From contig OY855910.1 of the NCBI GenBank assembly GCA_963693305.1, forward strand, positions 25,441,859 through 25,505,858: a stretch of 64,000 nucleotides of DNA, read 5' to 3'. The notes beneath the pieces are model-generated. The model saw only the letters and a list, made by a program, of their open reading frames with translations, was not told the origin of the DNA and ran no database searches. Position 1 is the first letter of the stretch. Each line of letters opens with the position of its first letter. The DNA is from Meandrina meandrites (Eukaryota; Cnidaria; Anthozoa; Scleractinia; Meandrinidae). Shown in pieces: positions 45,415-54,364 of the stretch. The translations under genes were made by a program, and so were the position numbers.

Positions 45415-46242
45415 AAAGGAAATGAATGTTAATATTTGAGATTTGACATTGCTGAAATCGACAACTCGTTGTAAATGAGCATAATTTGCATATTGTACGA
45501 GTAGATTAAGAATTCCTATTTATGACATTTTATGCCGTTTTTATTTGTACAAACTTTACAAGGCTTAAAAGGCAACAAGTATTCGTTAATCTGACAATGT
45601 ATGACACGATACTGCGCTGCTGGAAAAATATCTATCTAATCATTCGCATTTGCATATAGACCGTCAAACGGGTAATTCTAATGTAAATATTGCCAAAACG
45701 ACCTCTTAAAAACGTTTCTTCGCGTCTAACGCAGAACGATACCCGGACCTTTGACTTTATTTTCTGTCAGAATAAGGTTAGATCTTCGCTGTGAAGTGCA
45801 TTTTACTTGTGATTTTTGTACTGCTTCGGAGAATTTAGCTTTTACTTTTGTGGAATTTGTCAAGCGATAAAACATACCGCAAACAGGGTTGTCTTTGATC
45901 TTATTAAGTTAATTTCATTTTTGGTCAAATTATTCCATATTCCTTCATAGCACAAGTCAAATGCAGCTTATTGTAATGTACTGTGTAGTATTTAGTGATA
46001 TTGATCCGTTTCGAACAAGCGCGGCTTTTAAAAGTACCCAATTTCGGCCATCGAATTAGCCTAAAAACCGCCCTCGGACAGGAAAATAAGTTTTGTCCTG
46101 TAGCGAAGCACAGAAAAAGATTTTGAAAAAAATTAGTTCGATTTTAATCATTTCACATTAAGTCCTTTTCACTCACAAAAAATAAAGGGAAGGTTTACTC
46201 ACGACCCCAAACTCGTCAGGCCGCTTTTACGTGGACAGCCAC

Positions 46243-46779
46243 TTAAGTGATGAAGTTTCACATTATCGGCTTGTTGCCAAAAAATATAAACGAACTAAAA
46301 CCATTATCAACTACGCTAGCTTTTCTGCTGGCGGTATTTCTGGTTTTCTATCCGCAGGTGGAGTAGCAGCTGCGTTTACAGGCATTGGGATTCCAGCGGC
46401 AATACCAATTGGCTGTGTTGCTTCTTTATTTGGGCTAACAGCTGCTGGGCTAACCGGTTTTTACAAAAAGCTAGAGCCCAAACTTATCAAACACTGCAAA
46501 ATCATGACGCTGGCTTTGTCAAAATGTGATACTGTCAACCGCATACTGTCAAAATCACTTATTGACGGCAAAATCAGCGATTCTGAGTTTCAAAGCATCC
46601 TTGATGAAAAAGAGAGCTATAGAATTCAGAAGGAGATTCTTCGGAAGGGCACGCTTCCAAAGGAAAAAAATAAACAAAACAGCCCAGACATCGAAAAAAT
46701 ACGTCAACAGGCCATGCACGAAGAAAGAATGCGCATGCAAAAAAAGCTTCTTGGCAGTATCGGCGACGTTTCGAAATAA
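46243..46779 (+). pseudogene. 3' part of small membrane-protein gene (Gly/Ala-rich hydrophobic core)
   Basis: Continues the frame of 39,512-39,647 from the second TTAA copy to a TAA at 46,777-46,779; together the parts amount to 223 codons including the stop. It begins LSDEVSHYRLVAKKYKRTKT, then a Gly/Ala-rich hydrophobic stretch of about 45 residues (SAGGISGFLSAGGVAAAF to AAGLTGFY) that could form a membrane hairpin. A helical tail (LIDGKISDSEFQSILDEKES) and a basic C terminus (EERMRMQKKLLGS) follow. A GTG at 46,231 inside the transposon end opens this frame, but nothing suggests that it is used. No family name is known to me. Confidence 0.65.
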
Positions 46780-46975
46780 AAATTCAGTCGAAGCGCACAC
46801 TTTTTCACTTTATTAAAGAATAATTGCTGCTACAAATATAGAAAAATGATTTTACTATTTCATGCTCTTATGTATGCTATAAACGAACTTTCTATACCCG
46901 TTTGGCAGAATGAGGTCAGACAGATAACATATCAAGTCGTGGAAGCGATGCGAGAAGCAGAAACTGATTAAAATA

Positions 46976-47312
46976 TCACGCAACGGCTCCGCACCAACTC
47001 GAGTAGTAACATCTTTTGAAGATTTTGTCGTAGTCATTTTCATCATACACAGGATAACCGAGAAAGTGTTCGACTCTATTTTTGCTACACATATGACATA
47101 GACCATTTCGCCTGCAATAGCGACATTTATGACAAAACAAGATCTTTACAATTTGTTCATTGTGTTCGCAAAATGGTGCTTCGGCAATTGCAGCATTCAC
47201 TTTGTCCCAGCCAAGAGAGGCTCGCTGGATTAGTTTTATGGTAAGATAATACTTGTAGATTTTTTCACGAAGTTCTGGAGGAAGTTTTTTCCCAAGTTTT
47301 TTCCCAATGTGT
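46976..47312 (-). pseudogene. Zinc-cluster protein, truncated copy
   Basis: Paralog of the gene at 47,546-48,163. The shared part runs from LGWDKVNAAIAEAPFCEHN to HKCRYCRRNGLCHMCSKN and FLGYP. The apparent start codon lies inside the tRNA sequence (complement of its first bases), so it is fortuitous. Homology to the N-terminal half of the intact copy resumes on the far side of the tRNA, at about 47,485-47,530 (QQVYTPKWQTRWK against QVYMPKMVSRS). The copy has therefore been interrupted by the tRNA and has decayed. Confidence 0.65.
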
Positions 47313-47384
47313 GGCTTCATAGCTCAGTTGGTAGAGCATCGCACCGGTATCGCGGAGTTCACGGGTTCAAATCCCGTTGAAGCC
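47313..47384 (+). tRNA. tRNA-like gene, anticodon GGT (Thr) by position
   Basis: 72-nt cloverleaf: acceptor GGCTTCA pairs perfectly with TGAAGCC; D arm GCTC/GAGC; T arm ACGGG/CCCGT around TTCAAAT; A box TAGCTCAGTTGG and B box GGTTCAAATCC. The anticodon stem (TCGCA/CGCGG) has a closing A-C mismatch and a G-U pair, and the loop CCGGTAT has C where U33 is almost invariant. GGT would decode threonine. The irregular anticodon arm suggests either a tRNA pseudogene or tRNA-derived repeat, or a noncanonical tRNA. A pol III terminator follows. Confidence 0.75.
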
Positions 47385-47388
47385 CTGA

Positions 47389-47395
47389 TTTTTTT
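47389..47395 (+). terminator. Pol III T-run terminator
   Basis: Seven consecutive T residues start 5 nt after the acceptor stem of the tRNA-like gene, as expected for RNA polymerase III termination. Confidence 0.7.
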
Positions 47396-47545
47396 CAGGC
47401 TTCTTTATTCCAATTGCTTAAATTGGAAATTCACTGCGAAGATCACACATCACCTTCAGCTTCCAACGTGTCTGCCATTTCGGTGTATATACTTGTTGGC
47501 ATTTCTTTCTAAATTTCATGCAAATGTTCCGCACTAATCCATTAA

Positions 47546-48163
47546 TTAGTAAGATAGATTGATGGTTTCGTAGTAGTACTTTTTAGGACCACTATAGTTG
47601 TAATGTACATTGAAGATATCGTCGTAGTCGTTTTTATAATACAGATAGCCAAGAAAGTGTTTGACTCCATTTTTGCTACACTTATGACAGAGCCCATTCC
47701 ACATACAATAGCGACATTTACCACAAAACAATAGATTTACAATTTGTTGATTATGTTCGCAAAAGGGAGCTTTGGTTATGGCTTCATTCACCTTGTCCCA
47801 GCCAAGAGCTTTTCGCTGACTGAGCTTTTTGTTAAGATTCTCCTTGTTTATTTCTTTACAAAGTTCTTGTGAAAGTTTTTGTATCCCCTCGGAAAGTTGG
47901 CAGTTATTTGATCTACTAACCATTTTTGGCATATATACTTGTTTTCTTTCCCTGTTTACATTTTTATTTGGCAAAAGATTATTCATTAAATTTTGTGGGC
48001 TCATTTTTTTCATTTCTGCAATAACGTCTTCTGATAATAAAGTTGGTGTCGGTTTTTCTTTTTTGACATGTGGCAAAAATAATAGCAAATCTTCACCATA
48101 ACATTTAAATCCTTTTTGTTTTTTTATGCTTTGTTCCATAATACCTTTTCTACCTCTTCCCAT
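47546..48163 (-). CDS. Zinc-cluster protein, intact copy
   Basis: 205 residues, intronless. The N-terminal half is basic and Lys-rich (MGRGRKGIMEQSIKKQKG). The C-terminal half carries a compact cysteine cluster: FCEHN, then LFCGKCRYCMWNGLCHKCSK, which is C-X2-C-X2-C-X4-C-X2-C preceded by a C-X-H. This suggests one or two structural zinc ions. It ends YYYETINLSY. A second, broken copy lies immediately downstream in tandem. Context in the gene island suggests an element-encoded accessory or nucleic-acid-binding protein; that is inference and I know no family name. Confidence 0.6.
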   Translation of the reverse strand: MGRGRKGIMEQSIKKQKGFKCYGEDLLLFLPHVKKEKPTPTLLSEDVIAEMKKMSPQNLMNNLLPNKNVNRERKQVYMPKMVSRSNNCQLSEGIQKLSQELCKEINKENLNKKLSQRKALGWDKVNEAITKAPFCEHNQQIVNLLFCGKCRYCMWNGLCHKCSKNGVKHFLGYLYYKNDYDDIFNVHYNYSGPKKYYYETINLSY

Positions 48164-48417
48164 CTCGTCGTATATACAAGTGCAGATAATTGTTCAAATG
48201 GAAAATAATCCTGGACCACTTTTGTATATAGACAGTGCATACATTTCTTCAATAGAAAATAATTTTTTTTTGTCACATCCGATTTCGCACCGTAGGACCA
48301 TGTCTCGAAAAGTTTGTTTTGTCGCTGTGTTTGCTGTGTTTGTGCTTCTGCAGGTTTGTTTGCTGCTGTGTCTGCGCATAACTTCTATGTTAGAGTTAAT
48401 TTTCTCTCAAATACCAC

Positions 48418-48562
48418 CACACACATATAAAGTACTGCGTTCTGGCCCACTTTTATGTACTAAAATTTTACATAAAAAAATGAGGCCCTTTAGGGCCAAA
48501 TTTTTTTATTTTAAAATGTTTACACATAAAAGTGGGCCAGAACCAGTACTTTATATGTGTGT
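48418..48562. repeat. Perfect-loop hairpin upstream of the zinc-cluster gene
   Basis: Arms of about 42 bp: CACACATATAAAGTACTG with GTTCTGGCCCACTTTTATGT on the left and the near-exact complement at 48,521-48,562. Inside them is a second stem of A/T runs closing on GGCCCTTTAGGGCC. The whole 145 bp folds end to end. It may be a MITE or a regulatory hairpin; it lies 255 bp upstream of the start of the zinc-cluster gene. Confidence 0.7.
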
Positions 48563-48569
48563 CTTTGAG

Positions 48570-49705
48570 ATTCTAACCGCGCGGTGTTTAAACTGTTTTC
48601 TCTTGGTTAAAAGTATAGCATTAGTAGGAGCTTTGGCTAAGTAATAACACGACTGACCATAAATCTCTCAAGGTTTTTCCACCAAAGAATAACGTAGTTG
48701 TAATAGGTTGAGGCATGTGGGTTTATTTGGGTTCGAGAGTTGCCAAATAATAGGTATTTTCGTGAGGTTGGAATGTGGTCGGAGAAGGTTCGACGTTTCC
48801 TGCTTAAAAATAGTAGGACTTCACATGAGCGGTCATGAGTTATTTATTGCACGATCGTTTGAAAAGCTCATAATGTGATGATGTTACAAGGGCACGTTTT
48901 GTCTGCTCGGCAAATATTAAATTTCCCCTCAGCTGTTGTGACAACGTACATGTAGTTGGATGGCACGGAAAGAGAAAATCATCATTTGTGCCGCGAGTGA
49001 GGGCCGTAGGAAGGTATAGTATATAGTAGTCGTTGTGCGAGTCTCGCATTTCAAGCTTCGCCTCCAATTGTTGATGTTTAGTAGTACGGCAGTGCAATGC
49101 GGTTATTTCCATACCAATGACGTAATGCTTGCAAGTGTTAACGTCGGCCTAATTTATTTTCTTCAGATCTCTGAACTCGCTTCAATGAAACAGCCAAAAG
49201 ATTCACTTCAACTGGCTAAACCGACAAGAAATAGTCGCAAAATTGCAAACAAATTAACGACCGTCGCTTCTGGCGAAATAAACATGCAGAGTGAACATAA
49301 TCTTGTTTTTCACGTTGCAAAAGTGAAAGCTTCAACATCAGCGCATTCCATGGCTGATGCAATACCTTTTTAGTGTATTTAATATTCCCTTGAAAGAAAT
49401 AAAAAAGACAGCCAGCTTTTTGGTAGTCTCCTTTGCAGCCGTTGTTTGGGCTCGTCACGCAAAAACAACGGCTGAAAAGAAAACTAGCTTTTTGGGTGTG
49501 CAGTCAAGCGTGTCGCACAACTTCATCGACAGCCATTTTTAGCACGGCCGTGGGAATATCGGTACTGAGGATATTATGCTCACAAGTTAGGGCATGTTTC
49601 TACTTCCGGTTGCGAAATTAATATTTGTACCAGTCCAATCAAAATTGTCACATGGTTTGGCCGAAATGCACTGGTTACTAGAGTTGTTTGTTTCTCGCCT
49701 TTGTC
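48570..49705. other. Stretch without a recognised gene
   Basis: An open frame at 49,035-49,373 ends in an S/K/T-rich stretch and has no domain I recognise. Nothing else stands out. Confidence 0.5.
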
Positions 49706-50641
49706 CACAGGCAGACCAAGCGATGGCCTTGAATTGTTAATGATATGTTAATGATATGCAACGGTCGTTCTCGGTTGGTTTCAAACGATCGATCGAATAA
49801 AATCCCCCATAAATCGATGAATTTTAGATCTTTTGTTCCTAAATTACAATAAATTGTTAGTCAGATAAATAAAGATCACTTACCCAATGTTGTTTGTCCG
49901 TTTCTGTGAGCTTTGGTGGGGTTTTTGGACGATTAATTCCTCACTTGCTAGTGACGCCCCCTACAAGGCATGCAGCTTCCAACGCCGCCAAATCCCGACA
50001 CAGCCCCGAATTCTTCCAATTTCTCGTATTTCCACGCGTCCCTTCGCCATCCAGCCTCGGGCAAATATAGTTCGATAAATTACCAAGCTTTGGGCCGAAA
50101 ATTGTTGCAATCGCTCGGTTCTAACGACCTAAACAGCCGCCGCGAATTTTCACATTCGACAAGAATACGCCATCGTCAGAGGATGTGGCGCAAGGTCGGC
50201 GATCATAAGGCCTTTATCAAATTCAAATTTAGCAAACACCAAGGTCAGATTACGCGTGCAAGTGACAAATAAACATTCTACCCCTCCCCACAGCGCGAGG
50301 CGTGCGAGACGAAAAGACCTTCCGATGTGGTCTCCCGTCTGGCTCATTTGTCACTTCCGACTCGTCTCTTTCTTTGGTATTAGTAGGGGGTGTCACTAGC
50401 AAGTGAGGAATTAATCGTCCAAAAACCCCACCAAAGTTCGCAGAAACGGACAAACAACATTGGGTAAGTGATCTTTATTTATCTGACTAACAGTTTATTG
50501 TAATTTAGGAACAAAAGATCTAAAATTCATCGATTTATGGGGGATTTTATTCGATCGATCGTTTGAAACCAACCGAGAACGACCGTTGCATATCATTAAC
50601 ATATCATTAACAATTCAAGGCCATCGCTTGGTCTGCCTGTG
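49706..50641. mobile_element. 936-bp foldback with ~258-bp inverted arms
   Basis: Left arm 49,706-49,963 and right arm about 50,382-50,641 are inverted copies, from CACAGGCAGACCAAGCGATG at the outside to GTGACGCCCCCTAC at the inside, with few differences. The 420-bp centre is C-rich and without a known domain. No target duplication is visible. It is either a foldback transposon or an inverted duplication. Confidence 0.75.
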
Positions 50642-51304
50642 GTTTATCGAAAGAAACTCGTTCTTGCTTGCAGAAAGGTTTCTGTTTTATATTGATGATG
50701 AAAATAATGTAGCCATTTCAGAAACCCAAGAATACTTTGTTCTTGTTCCATCTGGCCATTCCTTGGCAATTTCTGGGTCAATTTGGCTTTCTTAGTGGGC
50801 GTGTTTGCGATTTTGTGATCATGTTTACAGTAAATCAGGGTAAATGTTGTCAACAATTTTCAATCCATGTTCTGATGTACTTAGCGGTTTTCTTTCGGAT
50901 TGGAATGAAAGGAGATGGATAGTTAAATATCAAGGTAACCTTAAAAGTGACTACCAGATATTTTTTCTGTTTATTTTTGAAGAAATTACTGACGTACTTT
51001 TTGTCTTCAACAGTATGGTTCGATCGATCGGTTGCACACCCTAGTCATATTTACAAGGGAAGCCGCCTAATGTTTAGAACATTTGCACAATTTCTTTTTA
51101 AATTGTTTTTGAGTTATTTTTCCAAAAGTAGCTCTTAGTCGGCGCGATGGACCGTGCACATGCACCATGCACAAATAGCTCAACCCATGAAATAAACCAT
51201 CCCAACAGGACTAACACCCAGTTCTACCCCAAGCCACCCAATCAATTGAAAAAATAACTCCTGCACGCTTAGCGTGCCTATGTTTTGTTATAGATGAGGT
51301 TTAC

Positions 51305-51442
51305 CATTTCCGCTGGTGTGGTCGGCAGATGGTCCGGTATTAGAGGACGGTGTACTTCCCATACGCCGCGTCCAATCAAAGTTATCACTGTTGTCCTGAA
51401 CAAATCCGCACATCGATTTGTCGAAATTGCAACCAACAACGG
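51305..51442 (-). CDS. MAM exon A, module 1 (divergent)
   Basis: 138 nt, one codon longer than the other A exons (AVVGCNF instead of AVGCNF). Acceptor TTTTTCAG, donor G|GTAAAC, both different from the GTATAA donor of the other copies. It encodes [20 protein letters not shown] and ends DHTSGNG. Flanking intron is unrelated to that of the other modules. If it pairs with the B exon at 34.1 kb, the intron is 17 kb and contains the whole gene island. Confidence 0.75.
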
Positions 51443-51568
51443 CTGAAAAAGTAAGAAAATTAAATGGTGATTCACAATTCTGTTCAAAACGAAAATAACA
51501 TTAATAGAGATGCTGCATTGAACATAAAAAGTAAAACTCCCCAAAATTTGTAGAAAATCCTCCTCTTA

Positions 51569-51862
51569 CAGGGCTCAAAATGATTTTTGAATACTGACCG
51601 GTCATGTTGACCGGCCAAATCAATTTTTGCTCGGTCATGTCTCGCTTTTGACTGGTCAAAATATTGACTGCAAGCTGCTATGATATTTTATGATTTTACT
51701 GTAAAATTACAAGAAATACTGTGAATAAATTTTTTTTTGTGCTATTTATTTGAAAGTCGTGTGCGTGACCGGTCAAAATGACCGCCGAACCAAAATTTTG
51801 TCCGGACAAATCGTCATTTTGGCCGGACATTGTCCGTTGACCGGCCGTTATTTTGAGCCCTG
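51569..51862. mobile_element. 294-bp hAT-like MITE, 5-bp duplication
   Basis: Ends CAGGGCTCAAAAT and its inverted copy; duplication TCTTA (51,564-51,568 and 51,863-51,867). The interior repeats GACCGGTCA/TGACCGG and TGTCCGG motifs in both orientations. It has the same CAGGG terminus and 5-bp duplication as the elements at 1,948 and 8,518 but a different interior. Confidence 0.8.
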
Positions 51863-52439
51863 TCTTACTAGCTTCCATACTTGTCAGTTGATTCCTTTCG
51901 TTGATACCCTCCAATACTTCTCGAAAGGAGGCAAAATGGTTTTAATGTTAGTTCAGATTCGTTCACTTCTAAGCAGTGCTCGATGATATTATTCATCAAC
52001 AGCAAAAGTCATTTCCTTGCTTGCATGCCAATGATTTGTTCAATCATTTTAGCCACTTCCGTTTCAAAGGATGCATTTGATATCCTCTCTGTTTGTCACA
52101 AAAGTGGCTGCTTGGGAATGTATGCCTTGGCAAAAACAATGGGCTTGTTTCCGTATGCCTGAGATCTTCAGTCATTGATCCTTGAAATATTTATAATTTG
52201 TAGCAACTCCCTCTTACAAGAAAGAAATTAGATCTCCTTATCATTTAGACATATCTTGATATAACAAGAGATTGATGTACAATTTACAATGCCAGCATTT
52301 TAGAGCATTCTCAGATAACTTTAATGAGTAACAGTTGACTTCTCAAAGGGTTGTCATAACAGTTCAACATTTGTGTATTGCAAGCGTTGATTCTACATCG
52401 TTGATCAACTTTATTTTGCTCTCTCTGATGGTTATGCAT

Positions 52440-52908
52440 CAGTCAACTCCAGCCGTGCCCATCCCCCCCCCCCCCCGAGCAACCCCAGGGCATTTCCTAA
52501 TGTTGCCCGTCCCAGGGGTGGGCCATTTGCGTACCTCGAGTTGACCCCCCGGCATTTGACACGTGGTTTCGAAACCGTGGAGTGAGTCGCGTATTCGTGA
52601 TGGAGGCGTTTATAGGCCAAGACGTGGACTGCGTTGCAGATTAGCTAGTCCATGAAGGACTAGAGAAGCTCGTGGATGTTCATGGATGTTTTTAAAGGTA
52701 TATTTTCTGAATTTTAGATATTTCTTCATTGTCAAGAAGCAACAACTTGTATTATATTCTTATATCACCTATCGAGAGATTGAAAACAATCAACCCGGGA
52801 GCGGGGCATTTGCCCGGTTCCCTCATCCCCACCCCGGGGAATTTACCAAAGAAATGCTAATGCCCGGGGGTTAGCCCGGGGGGGGATGGGCACTGCTGGA
52901 ATTGACTG
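52440..52908. mobile_element. 469-bp inverted-repeat element with G/C runs
   Basis: Ends CAGTCAACTCCAGC..GTGCCCATCCCCCC and its inverted copy CAGTCAATTCCAGC, flanked by ATGCAT (52,434-52,439 and 52,909-52,914). Subterminal GGCATTTGCCC/CCCGGGG-type motifs lie on both sides; a run of 14 C starts at about 52,465. It is non-coding. Confidence 0.75.
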
Positions 52909-52914
52909 ATGCAT

Positions 52915-54364
52915 TACATTCGTACACGGAATGGAAAAAGAGTAAGCTATAATTAAATGTAAATTTGAACGAAAAACAGTTGTTTAAATAACAAAAGGAA
53001 AAACTATAGGACCAGTGATTAGCTGAACCAATTATTCCTGCGAAGAGCTTTGTAAAGCGATTCGAAGAGTTTTTAGTCGCGTTTTGAAGAACGTGTTGAA
53101 ATTGCGAACAGATTCAAACACGCGCGAAACAGCACCAAAGATCATTTACGATCATTTACCTCAAGTTCTCGCTTCCAATTTCGCGCTAGCTGTCCAAAAA
53201 CATTCTCTGACACTTGAAGAACCTTTTGGAGTGTCTTCCTGCTCGAAAATTATTGTTAGGAGCTTTTGAAGTTCGTTCGCGGACCTTCGCATAAATCCGC
53301 CGTGTTTGCCTGAAAATCTGTGAGGTTTAAACAGTCGTTATGTAGGGCACAATTAAGTGTCCTAGCCCAAAATCGGCAGGTGATTGGCTAATTATTTCCT
53401 GTTCTCCAAATTTGCAGAAGCGTGACAAGAAAGAGTAAGTAAAAACTTAAACTGATTACAAACTGCTTTACATGATTGCCGTGTGGGAATCCGATATATC
53501 AGCTACCTTCGTAATAATTTGCTTAAAATTATTAACAGATACAGCATTCGTTTAAAATAATTGGTGCTTGGTTTGGGCAGCGTCAGCTTTCCCTCAGAGT
53601 CTCTCAAGTTATAAACAGTGACGCTGCGAGAAAAGACTTGGAAGGTAGTCCGGGGAAAGTCCATTCATGGTTTTTAACATCCTCAACGCTTTCTGTTTCT
53701 TTCGTCGAAGAAATAGCCTCTCCCAGTCGAATGTGACGAGTGACGCTGCGAGAAAAGACTTGTAGGCAAAAATTACGCCGTTTAGTTACCTACCTGAAGC
53801 CGCAGTTAGGCAACCGAGGAAAAACAGCAGAGAAACAAAATACTTCATCCTTGGCACAATTCGCGCCTCCATGAAGCAAATTCAGTTGGTTACCGAAGAG
53901 AAGGAGCTGATTAAACTTGAAAATAGAGAGTTAAACCTCACGTCTTCCCTGCCACTAAACTGAGTGAAGGACGGCGAACCAACATTATTTATGTGTTTAA
54001 TTAACAAGTAAGGACAAGAAACGAAAGACGGAAGTTCTTTCGGCAACTTAGCCTTTGTCGAACACGCCACGTAACTAGCCATGGTGGAAAAGAAATCTCT
54101 TAGAGCCTTTCAAGTCCTCATATCTAAAATAATTTATAACAGTCTGTCCAACATATCTTTTTCACGGGCTGGCGACTTTTGTTTTGTCTACAAGGAATAT
54201 TACTTTTGTTCTGCAAGAACAATAAAAAAGGTAAGCAAGTGTTGCATTGAGTGACAGTTAAGAAAAAATTTGCATAGCTTCCTGTTTCCTTTCTCGAAGA
54301 TAAAAATATATATTTATTATTTCTATTATATAAATTACTTAAATAAGTACGTTTAAGTTTCCAG
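52915..54364. other. Stretch without a recognised gene
   Basis: The phrase GTGACGCTGCGAGAAAAGAC occurs twice, at about 53,619 and 53,741. A sequence with TGCATTGAGTGACAGTTAAG at about 54,243 recurs in diverged form near 57,727 and 59,013. No first half of the THAP domain could be found here. Confidence 0.5.

Larger units (their letters stand above)
39648..46242. mobile_element. 6,595-bp TTAA-flanked element with ~830-bp inverted repeats
   Basis: Ends GTGGCTGTCCACGT and its inverted counterpart, flanked by TTAA (39,644-39,647 and 46,243-46,246). The left arm runs to about 40,480 and the right arm starts at about 45,415; they differ at scattered positions only. The element carries a nested transposon (40,849-42,236), a Penelope fragment (43,593-44,557) and a MITE (44,610-44,744). 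No transposase is recognisable, so it is non-autonomous or decayed. TTAA duplication fits piggyBac or Kolobok-like enzymes. Insertion split the membrane-protein gene without losing any of its codons. Confidence 0.85.
922..51442 (-). other. Multi-MAM-domain gene, partial, minus strand
   Basis: This is a minus-strand locus of tandem MAM (meprin/A5/PTPmu) domains, an extracellular adhesion module of about 155 residues. Each repeat uses exon A (from [11 protein letters not shown] to [17 protein letters not shown]), exon B (YYMYIETSSPR to LSGMYA) and exon C (VTFVGIRGTDYKADIAIDDF to SGYC). The four conserved MAM cysteines are present: GC, TCGF, CLQF and SGYC. Intron phases are 1 (A/B), 0 (B/C) and 1 (C/A), so a whole module can be duplicated without breaking the frame. 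Modules lie, in transcription order, at 51.4/34.2/31.8 kb, 27.8/27.1/25.4 kb, 24.1/23.4/22.6 kb, 5.4/4.7/4.0 kb and 1.8/1.1 kb. No signal peptide, membrane anchor or terminal exon is visible, so both gene ends lie outside the window or are unrecognised. Cnidarian genomes carry many multi-MAM proteins; which one this is cannot be said. The joining of the 51-kb exon to the 34-kb exon is inferred. Confidence 0.8.

Noticed and set aside
17450..46242. Assigning the two TTAA elements to piggyBac
   Set aside because: Only the TTAA target supports it; termini are not the usual piggyBac type and no transposase is visible, so I left the superfamily open.
46231..46242. GTG start for the 46-kb membrane-protein frame inside the transposon end
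   Set aside because: The bases belong to the terminal inverted repeat, and the original start with its N-terminal part is at 39,512.
46976..47320. ATG start of the truncated zinc-cluster copy
   Set aside because: The ATG is the complement of the first bases of the tRNA-like gene, and an in-frame stop lies two codons upstream; it is fortuitous.
52440..52908. GC-rich patch as a promoter CpG island
   Set aside because: It is the interior of an inverted-repeat element with ATGCAT duplications; no gene starts nearby.
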